A program made the translations under genes and the position numbers. This document shows, one piece after another, positions 13,087 to 26,605 of a stretch of 64,000 nt of DNA. The DNA is taken from NCBI RefSeq assembly GCF_008831285.2, contig NC_045138.2:38803115-38867114 (forward strand). Direction: 5' to 3'. Below the pieces are notes generated by a model, which worked only from the letters and a program-made list of their open reading frames with translations, ran no database searches and had not been told where the DNA came from. The number at the start of each line of letters is the position of its first letter. Position 1 is the first letter of the stretch. Origin of the DNA: Nymphaea colorata (Eukaryota; Streptophyta; Magnoliopsida; Nymphaeales; Nymphaeaceae).

Positions 13087-15026
13087 CTAATAAACTTTTC
13101 GTAGGCGTATTTTTTCTTGTTTCTACTTGTTTCATAGTTGATAAATCCATATTATACTTATAGCTTCTTTTGGGCAAAGTAGCTTGGAAAAGTGCAGCGT
13201 GCAAAAATATAGTGAAATTTTCAAATATAGCCGTATCCTGATATTGTTAAAGTAGATTGCATTCCTCCTATAGTTAACCAAAAAGACCCAAGAATTATCT
13301 TCCACCAGGTTTGCTGTTAAGCGGGTGGTAGACCTAGCATTGGCCCATGTAACACAAGAACACAAAATGATTGGTCTTCGTGAAGAAGATTTAGATATAT
13401 ATATTTTTTTTGATAAAGGAAAAGATGATAAGGAGCTGCTAGTGAAGACCTGAAGAAAATCAAAGCCCAATAGCCACAGGAAATAAACTTAGCCTATTTC
13501 GAAGGTATTCTAGTCATCTCAATCAATGTTATAGAATCGGCCTCGATCAGTCGATTCAAATCGAAATGGTGGCAAATCGATTCAATTCTACAGCTGATTC
13601 CATTGAGTCACATGTTTAAGTTTTCACTATCTTTTCAATGTAATGTAATTTTTTTACTTTTAACTATTTTCTGTACGCTTATCTATTTTTTCAAAAAATA
13701 ACTTTTTAATATTGTTATCAGCTTAACAAATTTCACCTGCGTCACTGAATTGGTCGTGATCAGCAGCCTTGCCAATTTTGATTCACAAACCTATTTGTAT
13801 AACGATGATCTCAACCGTCAACTGACTTGAGTTGCGAGTCTCAATAAGCTAAACTAGTTTGAACTAGTGGAAGAAAAACTTCAATGCATTTTTAACAACA
13901 TTTACACCTAAATTGAGTATCAAAAAGACTGTAGGTGACAATTTGAAAATGTCTCCAAATATTAAAATTACTAAAGGCAGGAATTCGGAAATTACTATCA
14001 AACTGCTAAATTTGTACGAGAGACGCCTCATCTCAAGCGCTTTAACCTAAAACATTAAATATGTGCATGCTTTTATCATTTCTTCAAAAGCCACTTGTTT
14101 AAAGCTCGAAATTAGTATTAAAGGCAATAAGATATAAAATTGGTAAAAGCGGCCTTCTGTATTTTGTTGATAGCGTGACACGGACAGGTTCCAATTCCAT
14201 GCCCGGTGGAGGAGAGTATTTTGGTCATTTTCATCTCCGAGCCAACACGAGAACTCATGTTCCACCTTTTCATTGGAGGGCATTTTTGTTTTTACACCAG
14301 GCTCTTATTTTTGGATTCCATTTTTGCCCTTACAGGGAATCTTCGTCATTTCACCACGAATGGCATTTTCATCATTTCCAGACCCTAGCATACTGTAACA
14401 TGTTATCAGTGACTAACATATAACCTGTTCTATAACACACTTTGGAATTAAAATTTTAAATTTACCGCTTACATTTTTTATTTTTGTCGCTAATAACATG
14501 TTGCGCTGCTTCAAAAGGGCGAACGCTCTGTGCACATAAGCGTGGAGACAGAAAGAGAGATCAACCAAGATGTACTGCCGATAATTTTGGCATGCATGAC
14601 AGATTTATGAGCGCTTTTCAGTTTTACGCAATTTCCAATGTAAGGTTGCTGAGAGCCAGCTCCCAACCTTTATTACTTGTTTTCCAATAAAGCAGTTAAC
14701 TCAATTTCACCCTGTTTGCAGACAAAAACAGAACCACTTGGCTAAATATAAAGGGGGTAGAAAAGAACAAAGAAAAAGAATACCGTCTGCGGAAAAGCGC
14801 AGGGCTAATAAGAAGAATAATGAAAATGACAAATTCGCGTGCTATAGTTATCTCCATGAGCAGCCAAGAAATAAAATCCAATGAAATGACAAATTTTGCA
14901 TTATGGTTATTCCTATCTGAAGCCAATAAAATTTACATATGAACAAGGGAGAACCCTGACGAGCACAAAGAATGCGAAACAATCCAAACATGAGAAGATT
15001 ATCTCAAAGAATAGCAAACTTTAACC
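13087..15026. other. Intergenic region between convergent COQ3 and CAD1
   Basis: About 1.9 kb. It holds the COQ3 3' end (poly(A)-type signal at 13089-13094) and, at the right, the CAD1 3' UTR. The middle is AT-rich, with a patch near 13535-13610 rich in short AATCGATT-like inverted words that may be a decayed transposon. No gene is recognised. Confidence 0.5.
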
Positions 15027-18000
15027 TCAGTAGTTCAGTAACGAGTACTTTACACGCAGCACAATCTTCCCCTTGTCAACTCCAAGTTTAGCTCCAGTGA
15101 CCAACCAATGCCCCGGCACATCTTGTGGCCCCTTGGTCATTTCCGTTAGGTCCACAATTTTGTTGAACTTACCAGCTTGTAAGCTTGCAGCCTCAGGCTT
15201 TTTGTCTTCAACCTTCCTCGTAAGATCTGTTGAGGAGGTTGATGAAGATGAAGAAGCATCGACAAGTCTCTGACAAGCAGTTCTAGGATTATGGTCCCAG
15301 ACAGACCTTCTTATTGTACACCCTGGAACTCTTGAGAACAACAATTTCAGGAACAGGACACTCTTGGCTCCAAAATCCCAAACACCAAGTTGAGCACCGG
15401 TGACAATATGAACACCAGATAAGTCACCAATGCAGGACTCCGTGTGCTCAATTGGGGCGGTGCTAACATGAGAGAAGTTCTTCCATTTCACAGGCTCAAA
15501 CCACCTGCTGTCCTGCTCTTCGGGGCCCTGCCACTTGGGCGCTCCAATAGCCACATGAGTGTCCCAGTGAGGTTGTAAAATTTTTGGCAAGGATGCCAAA
15601 TGTTGCAAATGAATTGACAGCCGGTTCTGCTTGCTTCCTTCAAGGCAGAGCCTAAGCCCAGTCACTGGTTTACGCCCAACTGAGACCTGTAAAGTATCAG
15701 GCTCGATTCAGGATTTCAAATTGTTAATGTTATCATTGTCAAATGAAAAGCTCAATATAAAAGGACACTTCGTCAAATTGAGCATGCACCAGATCATCAT
15801 GACTCCAGGAGACGTATGCAAGCTTCAGAGGTACAATAGTCCTGAAAATCCATTCAAAACCTCTACAATCTGTTCTATCGCGTTATGTGTAACACAGTAA
15901 CCATCATATTAAAAAATTCCCGATGTTGAAAACTGCCAGCTGTGCTTTTCGGGAGACAAATTTGAAAGATCTTTCTGCTCACATATGGTTGCTAGGCTTT
16001 GCCTATGTTGCAGGGATACTCCATCCAGACTCGTTCTAAATTCCTTTACATTAAATTATTTTTAAAACTTCACAAAGACGGTTGGTTCCCTATATTTTCA
16101 CTATCATCTATATGAAATAGGTCAGGCACTCAAAACGTACAGGTCATTCACTCAAAACATGGACATGACTAACTAAACGGCCTTTTTCTTTTTTGTTGAT
16201 GGGGTTTTTGGGGTGGGTATATACAGTTATTCACGACATCACATGCTTGAACTGTTGGATGGCATTTGAGAAGTTTGACCAAACACCCAAGATTCATAAA
16301 TACTTCATAAACACCACTGTCTATTAACCATTCTGTTGACATTCTTGTACATAAATTTTTCATGTGTTTATGCAAAAAAATAATTATCAGAATATGTCAA
16401 CAAATACCAGGAAAAAGTTTGATACCTGCTCGGAACTAACAAAAAGTTTTGCACCCATCAGGCTGAACTGCAAAGATGGACAAACAGGTTCTTTTCTTGG
16501 TCCAGGAAGTGCATTTTGAATTGGCGCCCATACACGTGGGATTTGAAATTCCAGAAAGTACTGCAGCTCCTCTATGGGTGGTTTGTCTGCATATATCATG
16601 GAAAACGCCTTACAGCCATTCCAGGAGAAAGAAAAAGGCACTATTTGCATAACTGTAGAACACAAACAATGTGGAGCAATATCCAGCATCAACCTCGTAA
16701 CCTGGACTCATGAAAAATGAGTTCACAGCTTCAAAAAACAAAAGTTCAAAGGCCAGCTCGTTTAAGGAACTGCAATCATGAAGGATCATTCGGTACCATC
16801 TTTCAGCATTGTAGCACAGATGCACATTATCAAGGCCATGACGGCCCAAGATTTAAGCAGCCCCAGTTGGGGAATTTCATTCCTCAAAATGCATTGATCA
16901 GAAGTACTGTTACCTCTAACATTGGTCAAATGGGGGTAGATAGAATGGGAATACCACATCAGTGTCAAACGGTGTAATGTGTTTTTTGCATGGTGGTATG
17001 CACGTGAAGAGGGGTAGCAGCAAGCCGTTTGAGGAAAATGGCAGCTTGATTAAATGGAGAGCACATAGCAATATTTGGTCATTAGCAAGTAGGCTTTATT
17101 ATTTTGTGACTTATTCTCAATCCCTCATGGGTATCTTATGGAGAGGTGAGCTTAAAAAACTTTTTGCACCTCTTGTCAATTCTAGTTCCTTCTCTAGCAA
17201 CCTTACACAAGTATCAAGACATTTTCAACCACAAAGAACAATCTTAAAACATGTGATGTAGTGCCACAGATAAACTATTGATAACGGAAATTGTTATATA
17301 CTGAACAGGTGCTTCCAAATGGTCAACATGCACAAGTGGAGTATTTTGATGAATAAGCAGTCAACTTATGTAAAAGTTCAGTTATTAACGACAAAATGCA
17401 AGAAACTGATATACAATTAGCATACATATTTCCAAATGTTCAATTGTGAATACATGGTAATGCTTTAACAATTATCTAATGAATGAGTAGCCAGCTTAGT
17501 CTACAAGAAAAAACTCAAGGTGGGCAGATTAGAAAGATTAATTTTAATCCCAGCAAATAGGTGGATTCATTTCCTATAATTGAGACTTCCATACAATCTC
17601 AAAGAAATTGCTTTCAATAGATGGTGGAGTGTGCATGGCCGAACTTGGAAAGGAAGGAAAGGAACTGTTGCTCCACTAGCATAAGGGATACAAAAAAGTG
17701 GTTCAGTGAGCAACCAATATCCACTCAAGCTATTCACCAAATAGTCATAACATAAAGAACATGGGCTATTGTTTCTTACACTCTAAATAAAGCTCAATAG
17801 CACGTTTAAGGTGCTTTGTTCCCGGTACTTCACCAAGCAGGGAGGAAATAGGCAAGAAGGTCATGTTGATGACATCAGGTGCAGAAGTTACAGTCGTTGC
17901 CCATTTCGTATGACTTTGAACAAGATCATCACCTCCTCTCCGCCTGAAAATGACTGTAACATCCTGCAGCCAATGTGTAGATTTGCTCAATCAAGTATTA

Positions 18001-21000
18001 ACCATACTATGATGGAAAATGTTAGCTTATAATCACGACATAATTACCAATAAACATACATGCATTAACCTCTAGTTGTTAAGAGTGAAAAACGAATTAA
18101 TCTAGTCGATCATTGAAGGCATATAATACAATAAAAGTAATAATGTACGTCACATACTTGACTACACAATGACCCACTTTTTTTTTATTTGGTAATACAG
18201 ACTCATCAAGAAAGGTCAAAATCCAGACAGTTACCTCTTTGCCACTTGGGTTTAGAGCACCCAGAGGCTGAGGATGTACTTCTTGGCTATTGAAATTGAA
18301 TTGATCTGCAACCTGTAAGCTTAATTAATTAATAGTAACCTCAAAAGGATACAGCTTTTTGGACCAAAACAGTCTGATTTGGACATGAAAGTAGAGAATA
18401 TAACAGAAAATTAAAACAAATGCCACTGAACTAGCCTTGTCCTTGGATTTGAGTGGACCTGAGCTATGCTGACCCTCAAAGTCCGAAAACCTCTGTTCAC
18501 CAATTTCTTTTATATAGTTGCTTATTTCAGGTGGTGACAGCAAAGAAGAATGATGCTGTTTGACATAGACCACATCTCTACCACCAATTGTGATAGATGT
18601 AATAACATGTGTACCAAAGCTCTCGATAAAACTGAAAAGAAGAAAATAATGTATTAGTTAGAAATGAAAAGAAAAGCAACAACAAATCTTTTGATTTATT
18701 TACTTACCTTGCCAAGGATGATGGTTCCCATGTCTGTGGAACAGCACGTCTAACATCTTCCCGCAAAACCAAATCAGTTTTCTCCAACTTTACATGAAAA
18801 TGTGAAATGAATAAGCCGTCCATGGCAAGGGATTTTGTAGCAGCTGCATCTGCTTGCCAAGAACCAGTAAAGTTGAACATTGCATTGAAGCTACCAAGAG
18901 GATTACTGCCAGATATATCTGCCAGCTCGTTGAAATACTCTGCCATCTGAAAGCAAGAGAGGCTGAATCAAGATTAACAGTCATCACCAAATCTTGCATA
19001 AGATTTTCACCTTCCATCTAGTTTAACTAGAAATGTCCAAGCCCGAACAACACCAAAAGGAAAAACTCAGAAACACCTTGCATGTACAACTTCAAGAAAA
19101 GCACCAAATGTATGCAAAATACAAACAGTTTCAATTTTCATATTACAAAAAAAAAGAAAAAAAGAAAAAAGAGCTTTTTCTCATTTCTCAAAATGGGTTG
19201 GTTGCAGGGGACCTAGTTGCAGCCATGAGCCACAGCTTCATTCAACCGAGTTCTTGAGATGAAAAATAACCTAGCATAAAAAGCAACGAAGTAGAAAAAA
19301 ACTGATAATTATAATAGTGATCCATACACTTCATAGCCATTTGAACCCTGCCTTGACAAGGAGCTGGTATTGTTCATGACAGCTTAGAATGGAAGAGGTT
19401 CAGTGAAATTGTATAACCTTCTCTCCACAATTTCTGTTCTTAATCTTCATCCGCAGCATGAGGTTGGCAAGTCATGGAGCAAACCAACAGAATCAGTCAT
19501 GTGTTGAGAAAAATCTCACCTTCAATTTTGAAGCTTGCATCCTTTCGTTCCTAGAGGATAGTGCCCAAGAATAATCATGGAGGAGAAAAACACATGATGT
19601 TACGGTATATTTTAGTGCCAATCTCTCACTAAATCACTACTAATATACACATCAACATTAACTATGTTTAGTAACCTACATATGTTCTACTCTCAAAGCC
19701 TCCACAGTGATTTCTCACTTGAACACTTCTCAATTTGCCTCCTTCACACAGGCTTCCTTATGTTTAGTAACCTACATATGTTCTACTCTCAAAGCCTCCC
19801 CATTGATTTCTCACCTGAACACTTCTCACTTTGCCTCCTTCACACAGGCTTCCTTTTACTTTTTAGTACCTATCAGCATTGTCTCTCCTTTATCTTAGCA
19901 CTCCTGTCCCATCCAAAACAAAAGCTTCTGATCCACCTAGGGTGTGCATGCTTGCTTGATCCCCTATGTCATTGCTTCTATGTTATATTTCAAAACATGA
20001 ATGCTCGTCTCCTGGCTTTTTGCTCAACAAATCTGCCTTTTCTGCAATCTTAATTAGCCCTCCCATACCAGCCACCATGTTTCATGCACCCAGCGGTTCA
20101 ATTCCTTGTCTGAAAATATCTTGCCCACTGATGAAGAAATTGAAACATTTTAAACTACATTTCCATCTTCTCTTGGGAGTAAGTGTAGTAAGAGCCCCGC
20201 CACTGTGGAAAAAACTGATTGTTATGCCAATGTTTTTACCAAGGCTATTGCAATTCTTTGAAGGTATAATTCACCCAGAAGATTTCAACATCTTCCATGC
20301 ATTCAACAAGGTAGCATATTTTGCTTGCTTGGATATGGAGCTTTGCAAGGAAATATAGCTTTAACCCTACATCTTTCCTGACCAATTTACACCATCTGTC
20401 ATAGTTGGTCGGTAACATCTCTGTCGTCTCATAAGACCAGTTAGTAGGCCTAACATATGCAAGCCTGAACTGGATGAAGCCAAAGCTGTCGCCTCAAAAA
20501 TGCACTGTTCACAGAGAAATGGAACTCAGTGCAAAGCTTTCATGATTTCCTACCACCTCTTCTCTATAGAGCTTGCACATCTTCCTTGCCAAAATACTTT
20601 AGATCAAAATTAAGGACTTGGCCGTAGGTTCATGATTGTATGATATTCTCTTGCCCTCATAAATAGTTTTAGCTCAGATGACACAAAAACAAATAGATAT
20701 TCAAACTGATGATTCATGATTCTAGATGAAGATATCTACTCATCTAACGTGTGGCACGGTCATGTAACATTCGTAGAGCAACATGAAATGTGAATTTCTT
20801 AATGCTATTGGTCACAATAAAACCCCATGACTTTGTGATGGATAGGATAACAAAACCCAACTCGTGTATACTCTAGTATATCTCAAAGGTCAACCAAGGC
20901 AAAAACAAAACCACTGCTATATTTGAAGGCATAACATTATTATAAAAAAAAAAAACATTCCACCAAAAGCAGGTAAAAAAGAGAGATTAGGTCCCAAGAG

Positions 21001-22587
21001 ACGTGCCAGATTGTCGTTACTGATGTTTGAACAGTTCTTTTAGTATGTTGACAGATTTGTGTACCGCAGACACATTATCAAGAAGAATGATGCTACTTTT
21101 CATATGCCAGGCAAGTGGAGCAGTTGTATTGAAAAGGCAAATAAAATTTCTTGATGTCTTATTTAGTCTTTTATGCAACATCATCTCTTGACGTTATCGG
21201 CTATACATAAAATTTCACATGACTGTTGCTTGCTCAAAATTCGTTACATTTGAAAATTGAGATATGCCCGAAGAGGTAGAAAGAAATGCATAATGCATCC
21301 AATAAAGGAAACTGAGATCATGAACATCAAGTGATTTCTTTATAGATCATCGATGACAAAATTGAGAGTGACATATTGAACACTAATTCATGGCAGCTTC
21401 CTTTCCACCTTAACTTTGAAAGGCTTGCTAGCATCTTTGTAAAAGAAAAGCAAATCAGATTTGGTTCCCTCAATTTAAAATGTAATTCTGAGAACAGGCT
21501 TGTAAAATGGCGTACTCTGCATATTCCAGTGAAACCATATCCACTTCATCCCAGGTTAAGAAGCACGTGTTTAATTTATTTGCCTAGTTTTCTCTTCCTT
21601 TTTCCTTGTTGAAGAGAAAGACGTGTAACACTGCTTCCCAATCTGCATCCAATTGCATGAACACGCAATCTCCAGCATATTCAACATCGTGACTCGTTCT
21701 AGACATACATAGCGGTGGCATCCTTTCCCGAGCATACACTCGATTTGGTAAGACCAGCATGACAAAACAAATGGTTTATGCCAAAAATGCTATTTGCTCA
21801 CAAGCTGTATTTTCACCTCCTACCGCCTTGTAAGTTGGAACAACAAGGATAGAAAAACGAGCTGCATATTATCTAGTTCTCCTGAAAGCGTTTATGCAGC
21901 GGAATCCACAATCCAGAAGACGATAAACAAGCTAAAAAAAAAAAGGAGTCCTACAACTTCGTCAAGGATAAACTAAAGTACAAATGAAAGTGTGATCCAA
22001 CCCCAGCATACCAATCTGACTAGAAAACAAACACTGAAGGGGGAAGGGAAAAAAAAACTCCTTTATTGGCGAACTTGCACTTGTTAAAATAGTATCGATT
22101 ATCAAAACCACCTAACTGATGATCTGCGTTTAAGACAAAGTTGGTCGCCCAAGAAGGACTGATCAGAAGAAAAAAAGATCAACTACCAACTAAGCGCGTG
22201 GAAGATCTCCAACGAAGGAGAAGAATGTAATGAGAAAACAAACCATGTGGATTCCGGGGGGAACCGAAAAATGGCCAATCAAGAGATGGAAACCAAGGAA
22301 ACGGAGAAGAAAGATCTCCATACCTCATGGAAGGAATACACGCTAGTGCTCTGCCGCTTTGTGTCCCCACCGCAGAAGTCGATGTCGATGTCGATGGATA
22401 CGTCGGGAACGACTAGGGAAGGGGAGAAGGAGAGATCCCGGGTGTGCTGCTCGTCGATGTGAACGAGGCGAGAGCCATGGACGCCCTTGCAGTAGAGGAG
22501 GCGTATGTCGGAGGTGACATCGAAGCCCCGACCGAGCGCCTGTATGGAGTTGACAACTGTGGTGTACGACGGCGGCTTCCCGTCCAT
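15027..22587 (-). CDS. CAD1: CAD1-like MACPF domain protein, regulator of cell death
   Basis: Plant MACPF-domain protein of the CAD1/NSL1 group. In Arabidopsis these restrain salicylic-acid-dependent cell death. Coding exons in order: 22324-22587, 18708-18946, 18436-18631, 18235-18312, 17780-17963, 16426-16586 and 15027-15686, giving 1782 nt (593 aa). The N-terminus has IQALGRGFDVTSDIRLLYCKG. The MACPF signature FGTH lies at about 173-176. Later blocks are VIFRRRGGDDL, VTGLRLCLEGSKQNRL and the C-terminal KIVLRVKYSLLNY, all characteristic of CAD1. No signal peptide is present. The start is the first ATG in frame, 4 nt after a strong splice acceptor, so a 5' UTR intron is likely. Exon 4 (26 aa) appears absent from Arabidopsis CAD1 as I recall it. 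The intron after exon 3 has a GC donor or a GT donor 9 nt later. Intron 1 is 3.4 kb. Confidence 0.94.
19663..19854. repeat. Two 96-bp tandem units inside CAD1 intron 1
   Basis: The units 19663-19758 and 19759-19854 are nearly identical. The period is a multiple of three, so an incidental plus-strand ORF reads a 32-residue repeat twice. It lies inside an intron of the opposite-strand gene and has no other coding support. Confidence 0.85.
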
Positions 22588-24309
22588 GGCCTGAATGGAT
22601 GGGACAACGGAGACCAGAAAGAAGAAGAAGAAGAAGAGTGCAGACCTCCGGGCCCGCACCAACTAAAACGATACCAAAGAAGCACGACTGATCAGCACAG
22701 GGAAGAGGAGTCCCCTGCCACCATCTCCACCGCCACCACCAGTCCACTTCCAGAAAGAGAGAGACAGAGGAGGCAGAGAAGGAGGGAGAAAGGAACAAGA
22801 GGCACTTTGACCGTCTCACAAACCGCGTTATCTTTTTCGGGAAACAGGGAGAGAGAGGTGTGTGTGTCTGTCTCTGTGTGTTTGGTCAATGCCTGCACAC
22901 TACCTAACCGCCCCCCACTCTCTCTCTCTCTCTCTGGATGAGAAGCTGAGAATCCAAAACCATTAGATCTCTTCCTGTCCGATGAGGTAAAATGTATGAA
23001 CGCTGATTTCGGGTCAAGTTTGAGTGGTTCTTGGGTCAGACAACGAGTTCACGAGTTTTTTATTTTGTAAAGATGACATCCAGAGTCCAACCCATTCATC
23101 TTTCTAATTTTCTTTCTCAATCTCCTGCCGTTTCTGAATTTTCCTTAACTTAATAAGCTTCAAAGTTTCATAAAAAAATTCTGACGTCAACATCAACTTG
23201 AAAGTGAAAAATATTGATATTTTTTAGGTCCCCTCTTCTTGAAGTTGAGAAATACTTCTTCCCCTGACCTGGAAGGGAGAAAAATGCAGGTATTTTATGT
23301 TGGTAGCTTGTCAAAGACAATATTATCATTCCATTGTATCAAGACGAACCGTTGCCTTACTTTTTCAGGAAGATCTCTTAAACTTGAAACCTAGGAAAGG
23401 TGTGTAGGGGCTTTCTTTCTGAGATAAAAGAGAAAAAATAGGCTCCTCAATGGAATTCGCCCTTTTTGATCTCTCCCAACAAGACCCACCTGCCATGTAC
23501 CAGCCAGATTTTGTGAGTCAGCTGGGGACAAGTCAACCACATAAAGGTTTGCTTACATGCTCTTTTTGGTTATGTGTTCAACGAAGATTAGGTCAGGAAT
23601 TGAAACATTGAAGAAGAAAAGCTTCTTGTTTGCTTTCAAACTCAGTTAAGAATGACAGTGTTGCACTTGGTTTAACATCCCCTATTTCTCTTTTATGGGC
23701 CATCATACTCTAAGCTTGAATTATCATGGTTTGTGTCCATATTAGGATCTAAAAGATATGAACATTTTTATAACTAAGACTATTTACATTGGGAAACTGG
23801 GAGTGCATCTTAGGATAAAAAAGGATCCGTAACATTTTACTGCTACTGTCACAAGGACGTAGTATACAGCTCTCTCAGAAGAAAATGGTAAAAGTTCTAC
23901 GTTAATGTAACTTGTGTAATTTAGGCAGTTAAATAAAAGAAATCAAAATTGAAACTTGTCTTTGTTATTTTAATCAAATATTGAGCATGTTTCTGTAAAA
24001 TTTTAACAAGTCCTATTAGTTCATAATTTGACGTCGAACTTGTTGATCCAAACTGTTCATCCTCGAAGGTGTTTTATTTATACGGTAACATCCGGATCCC
24101 GGGTTTTTCAACGGTTTGAATCCAACACTCCGGTTTGCATCCGACCCGTTTAAGCCCCTATCCCTTTATCCGGAACCAGGAGCCTCCTCACTCCTCTAGT
24201 AGGAGGAGGACGAGGAAGGAGGAGAAGAGACGGTGAATCCTGTTCTTGCTCTGTTGATCGGAGAGGTTTTGCAGCAAATAAGAGTAGAAGTAGGCAGTGA
24301 GTGGAAATC
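22588..24309. promoter_or_regulatory. Shared upstream region of divergent CAD1 (-) and RPL13 (+)
   Basis: About 1.7 kb. On the minus strand a pyrimidine-rich tract (22594-22640) followed by an AG at 22591-22592 forms a splice acceptor just before the CAD1 ATG, with the exon starting at 22590. A CT microsatellite at about 22919-22936 is GA-rich on the CAD1 strand and fits a 5' UTR. The section 23.0-24.1 kb is AT-rich with nothing recognised. From 24.15 kb the sequence becomes GC-richer and leads into the RPL13 5' UTR. Confidence 0.5.
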
Positions 24310-26605
24310 ATGGCGGTGGTCGTCCCCTGGCGCGCCTCCTCTGCTTCATCTTCCTCCTCTTCAGGCCCGTTGTTGAGGCCATCACCTGCTGGCAGCACTC
24401 CTCTTGCATCTCCGTTCTTGGGCTCTTCCCACAGAAGGGTCTCATTGGTGCATTCCGTCAGGAAGGCTCCCTCCTTGACGGTCGCGAGACCGTTCCAGGT
24501 TCGGTGCCAAGAGGCCGTGATTCCCAAAGAACAGAGGTGGATGTTCGAGCCCTCCGAGATTGACGGCCCCGTGAGTCTCTATCTCCTTCGGACCTTCTCT
24601 CTTCTATGTTGGTGGTCGTTACTTTTTGTTACTTATTCACTTTTATGAGTTTGAGTTTCACCATTTCTTTCTGTTATTAGTTTTGCCGTCTCTTTTGTGC
24701 GAACGAAATTTTTCGTATTTTAGTTTTCTGAATATTTGTATATTTGTTTTCAGGATATTTGGAACAAAACGTGGTACCCAAAGGCCGCAGACCATGAAAA
24801 TACAAAGAAAACATGGTACATAGTTGATGCAACTGACAAGATTTTGGGGAGATTGGCTTCGACCATTGCTATACATATTCGTGGAAAGAATTTGGCAACT
24901 TACACTCCAAGTGTGGACATGGGAGCGTACGTGATTGTGGTATGCACAAGAAATTTTTATCTTTCAGGATCTCACTACATGCAAATGTTGTTTATCAAAA
25001 GGAATTCGTCTTGAAGAACTTGTTGGTCCCGTCATGGGGGAAATCAACTTTAATATGTGTATTGCTCTTTGATCTTGCTAGGATCAGTCAGCAAATTTAC
25101 TATTAGTACATTTCCCTGTTTTCTATTTTACTTCGTTGGACATACGCATGCGTACACATACTCAAAGAGGTGGTCTATCCCTTGAATTGTTGGTGAACAT
25201 ATATGAGGCCTCATATAGATTATAGACTATAGCGACAATATTTTTCAGAAGAGTCTACCTTATTTTGTTATGCATCCTGTTCATTTATGCTGTTATCGGG
25301 GTTCGTAGACAAGAAAGATGCAATGAGAACATTACCCAATTGACAAGGCAACAAAATAAACAAATGCCTCGAGGCATACAAAAACACACCATTAGTTTTC
25401 AAGAACTGATAGCCTTTGAATTTGTTTGCATAGGTCAATGCAGAAAAGATTGCCGTTTCAGGCAAAAAAAGGACTCAGAAACTTTACAGGAGACACTCAG
25501 GGAGGCCAGGTGGAATGAAGGTGGAAACTTTTGATCAACTACAGAAGAGAATTCCCGAAAGAATAATTGAACATGCTGTACGAGGCATGCTGCCCAAAGG
25601 AAGAGTAAGACAAACTGATCACTGGTTTTTCAATTTAAGTACTCTTCGTTTTAAAAGATTGGTAGCTCTTCTTAAGGAAGTGAATGCCTCACAATTTGAT
25701 TTCCTTTAATTGAGACATATCTTGATTTTGAAATATGAAATCAAAATATCCCCTGAATTTTGATTGCATTCTTCCTGTGGGATTACTTTACATGCTAGGG
25801 ATGTAAACAGTTCGAATCTTGAACCAATTGATTACATGAGATTTTGGAATCTTGGTATGGCCAAAATGATGAAACTTCAAAACCATGCTCCTACTTCCAA
25901 CCATTTACTTAGCTGTACTTAATGCTCATGAGTCCTGAGAACATGGGCAACCAACAGAATAAACAGACTGATCAGAAAACAGGCTCAACTTCTTAAATAA
26001 GAATTCAACAACAAAGTAGAAATAATTTCCGGAGCAGCTCAACCAAAGGCAATGTTCTGCTTCTCAGCTTCTTTGATTAGTTAATTTGCTTAGTCAATCC
26101 CCATTTCTGTTTGGTTATTTGTCATATGTAACTAGAACTGTTGAAGATAAAAGGAACACACATATAATATTGTATTAAATCGATAGTTCTTCTGCCAATA
26201 TCTTGGCAAACTTTGTCTATGGAAACTATATATATATTGTTGTTACTAATTAGAGTGCTGCACAGTTTTCATGAATTGGAGCCTGTAGCCTTCTTCTCAA
26301 TAATACGACAATGAAAAGATCCTTCTCCAATTATCATACTGAAGTATATTCTAAGTTGCAAAAAAGATTCAGTATCTTACAGTTAGATTCATGGCCTAGT
26401 TTTCAGTTAAAGCAGAGATTTGAAGTAACTTGTACTAGCAAAGCTATATGGCCTCATTCTTGTGCTAATCTTCATTTATAATGAACAGCTGGGCAGAACT
26501 CTTTTTACACATCTAAAGGTTTACAAGGGTCCAGATCATCCACATCAAGCACAGATGCCAATTGACCTGCCTATAAGGGACAGAAGAGTACAAGTTGAGA
26601 AATAG
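24310..26605 (+). CDS. RPL13: Plastid 50S ribosomal protein L13 (uL13c), nuclear-encoded
   Basis: Component of the chloroplast large ribosomal subunit. Exons 24310-24570, 24754-24939, 25434-25604 and 26489-26605 join to 735 nt (244 aa). Residues 1 to about 55 are Ser/Arg-rich with few acidic residues, as in a plastid transit peptide. Then follow the plant-specific [23 protein letters not shown] segment (given here as its known block, residues about 77-99) and the L13 core with [35 protein letters not shown] and [11 protein letters not shown]. The C-terminal extension is [19 protein letters not shown]. The length matches the Arabidopsis plastid protein (about 241 aa). The ATG at 24310 is in good context. 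All borders are GT-AG. It is divergent from CAD1. Confidence 0.95.

Noticed and set aside
22588-22662. Apparent signal peptide (Phe-rich hydrophobic stretch) extending the CAD1 N-terminus
   Set aside because: The first codon of that frame is TTG, not ATG. The Phe run is the pyrimidine tract of a splice acceptor, and CAD1 proteins have no signal peptide.
22343-22941. Several long ORFs on both strands overlapping CAD1 exon 1
   Set aside because: Shadows of the GC-rich first exon and of GAA/CT repeats. Only the minus frame with GRGFDVTSD matches a family.
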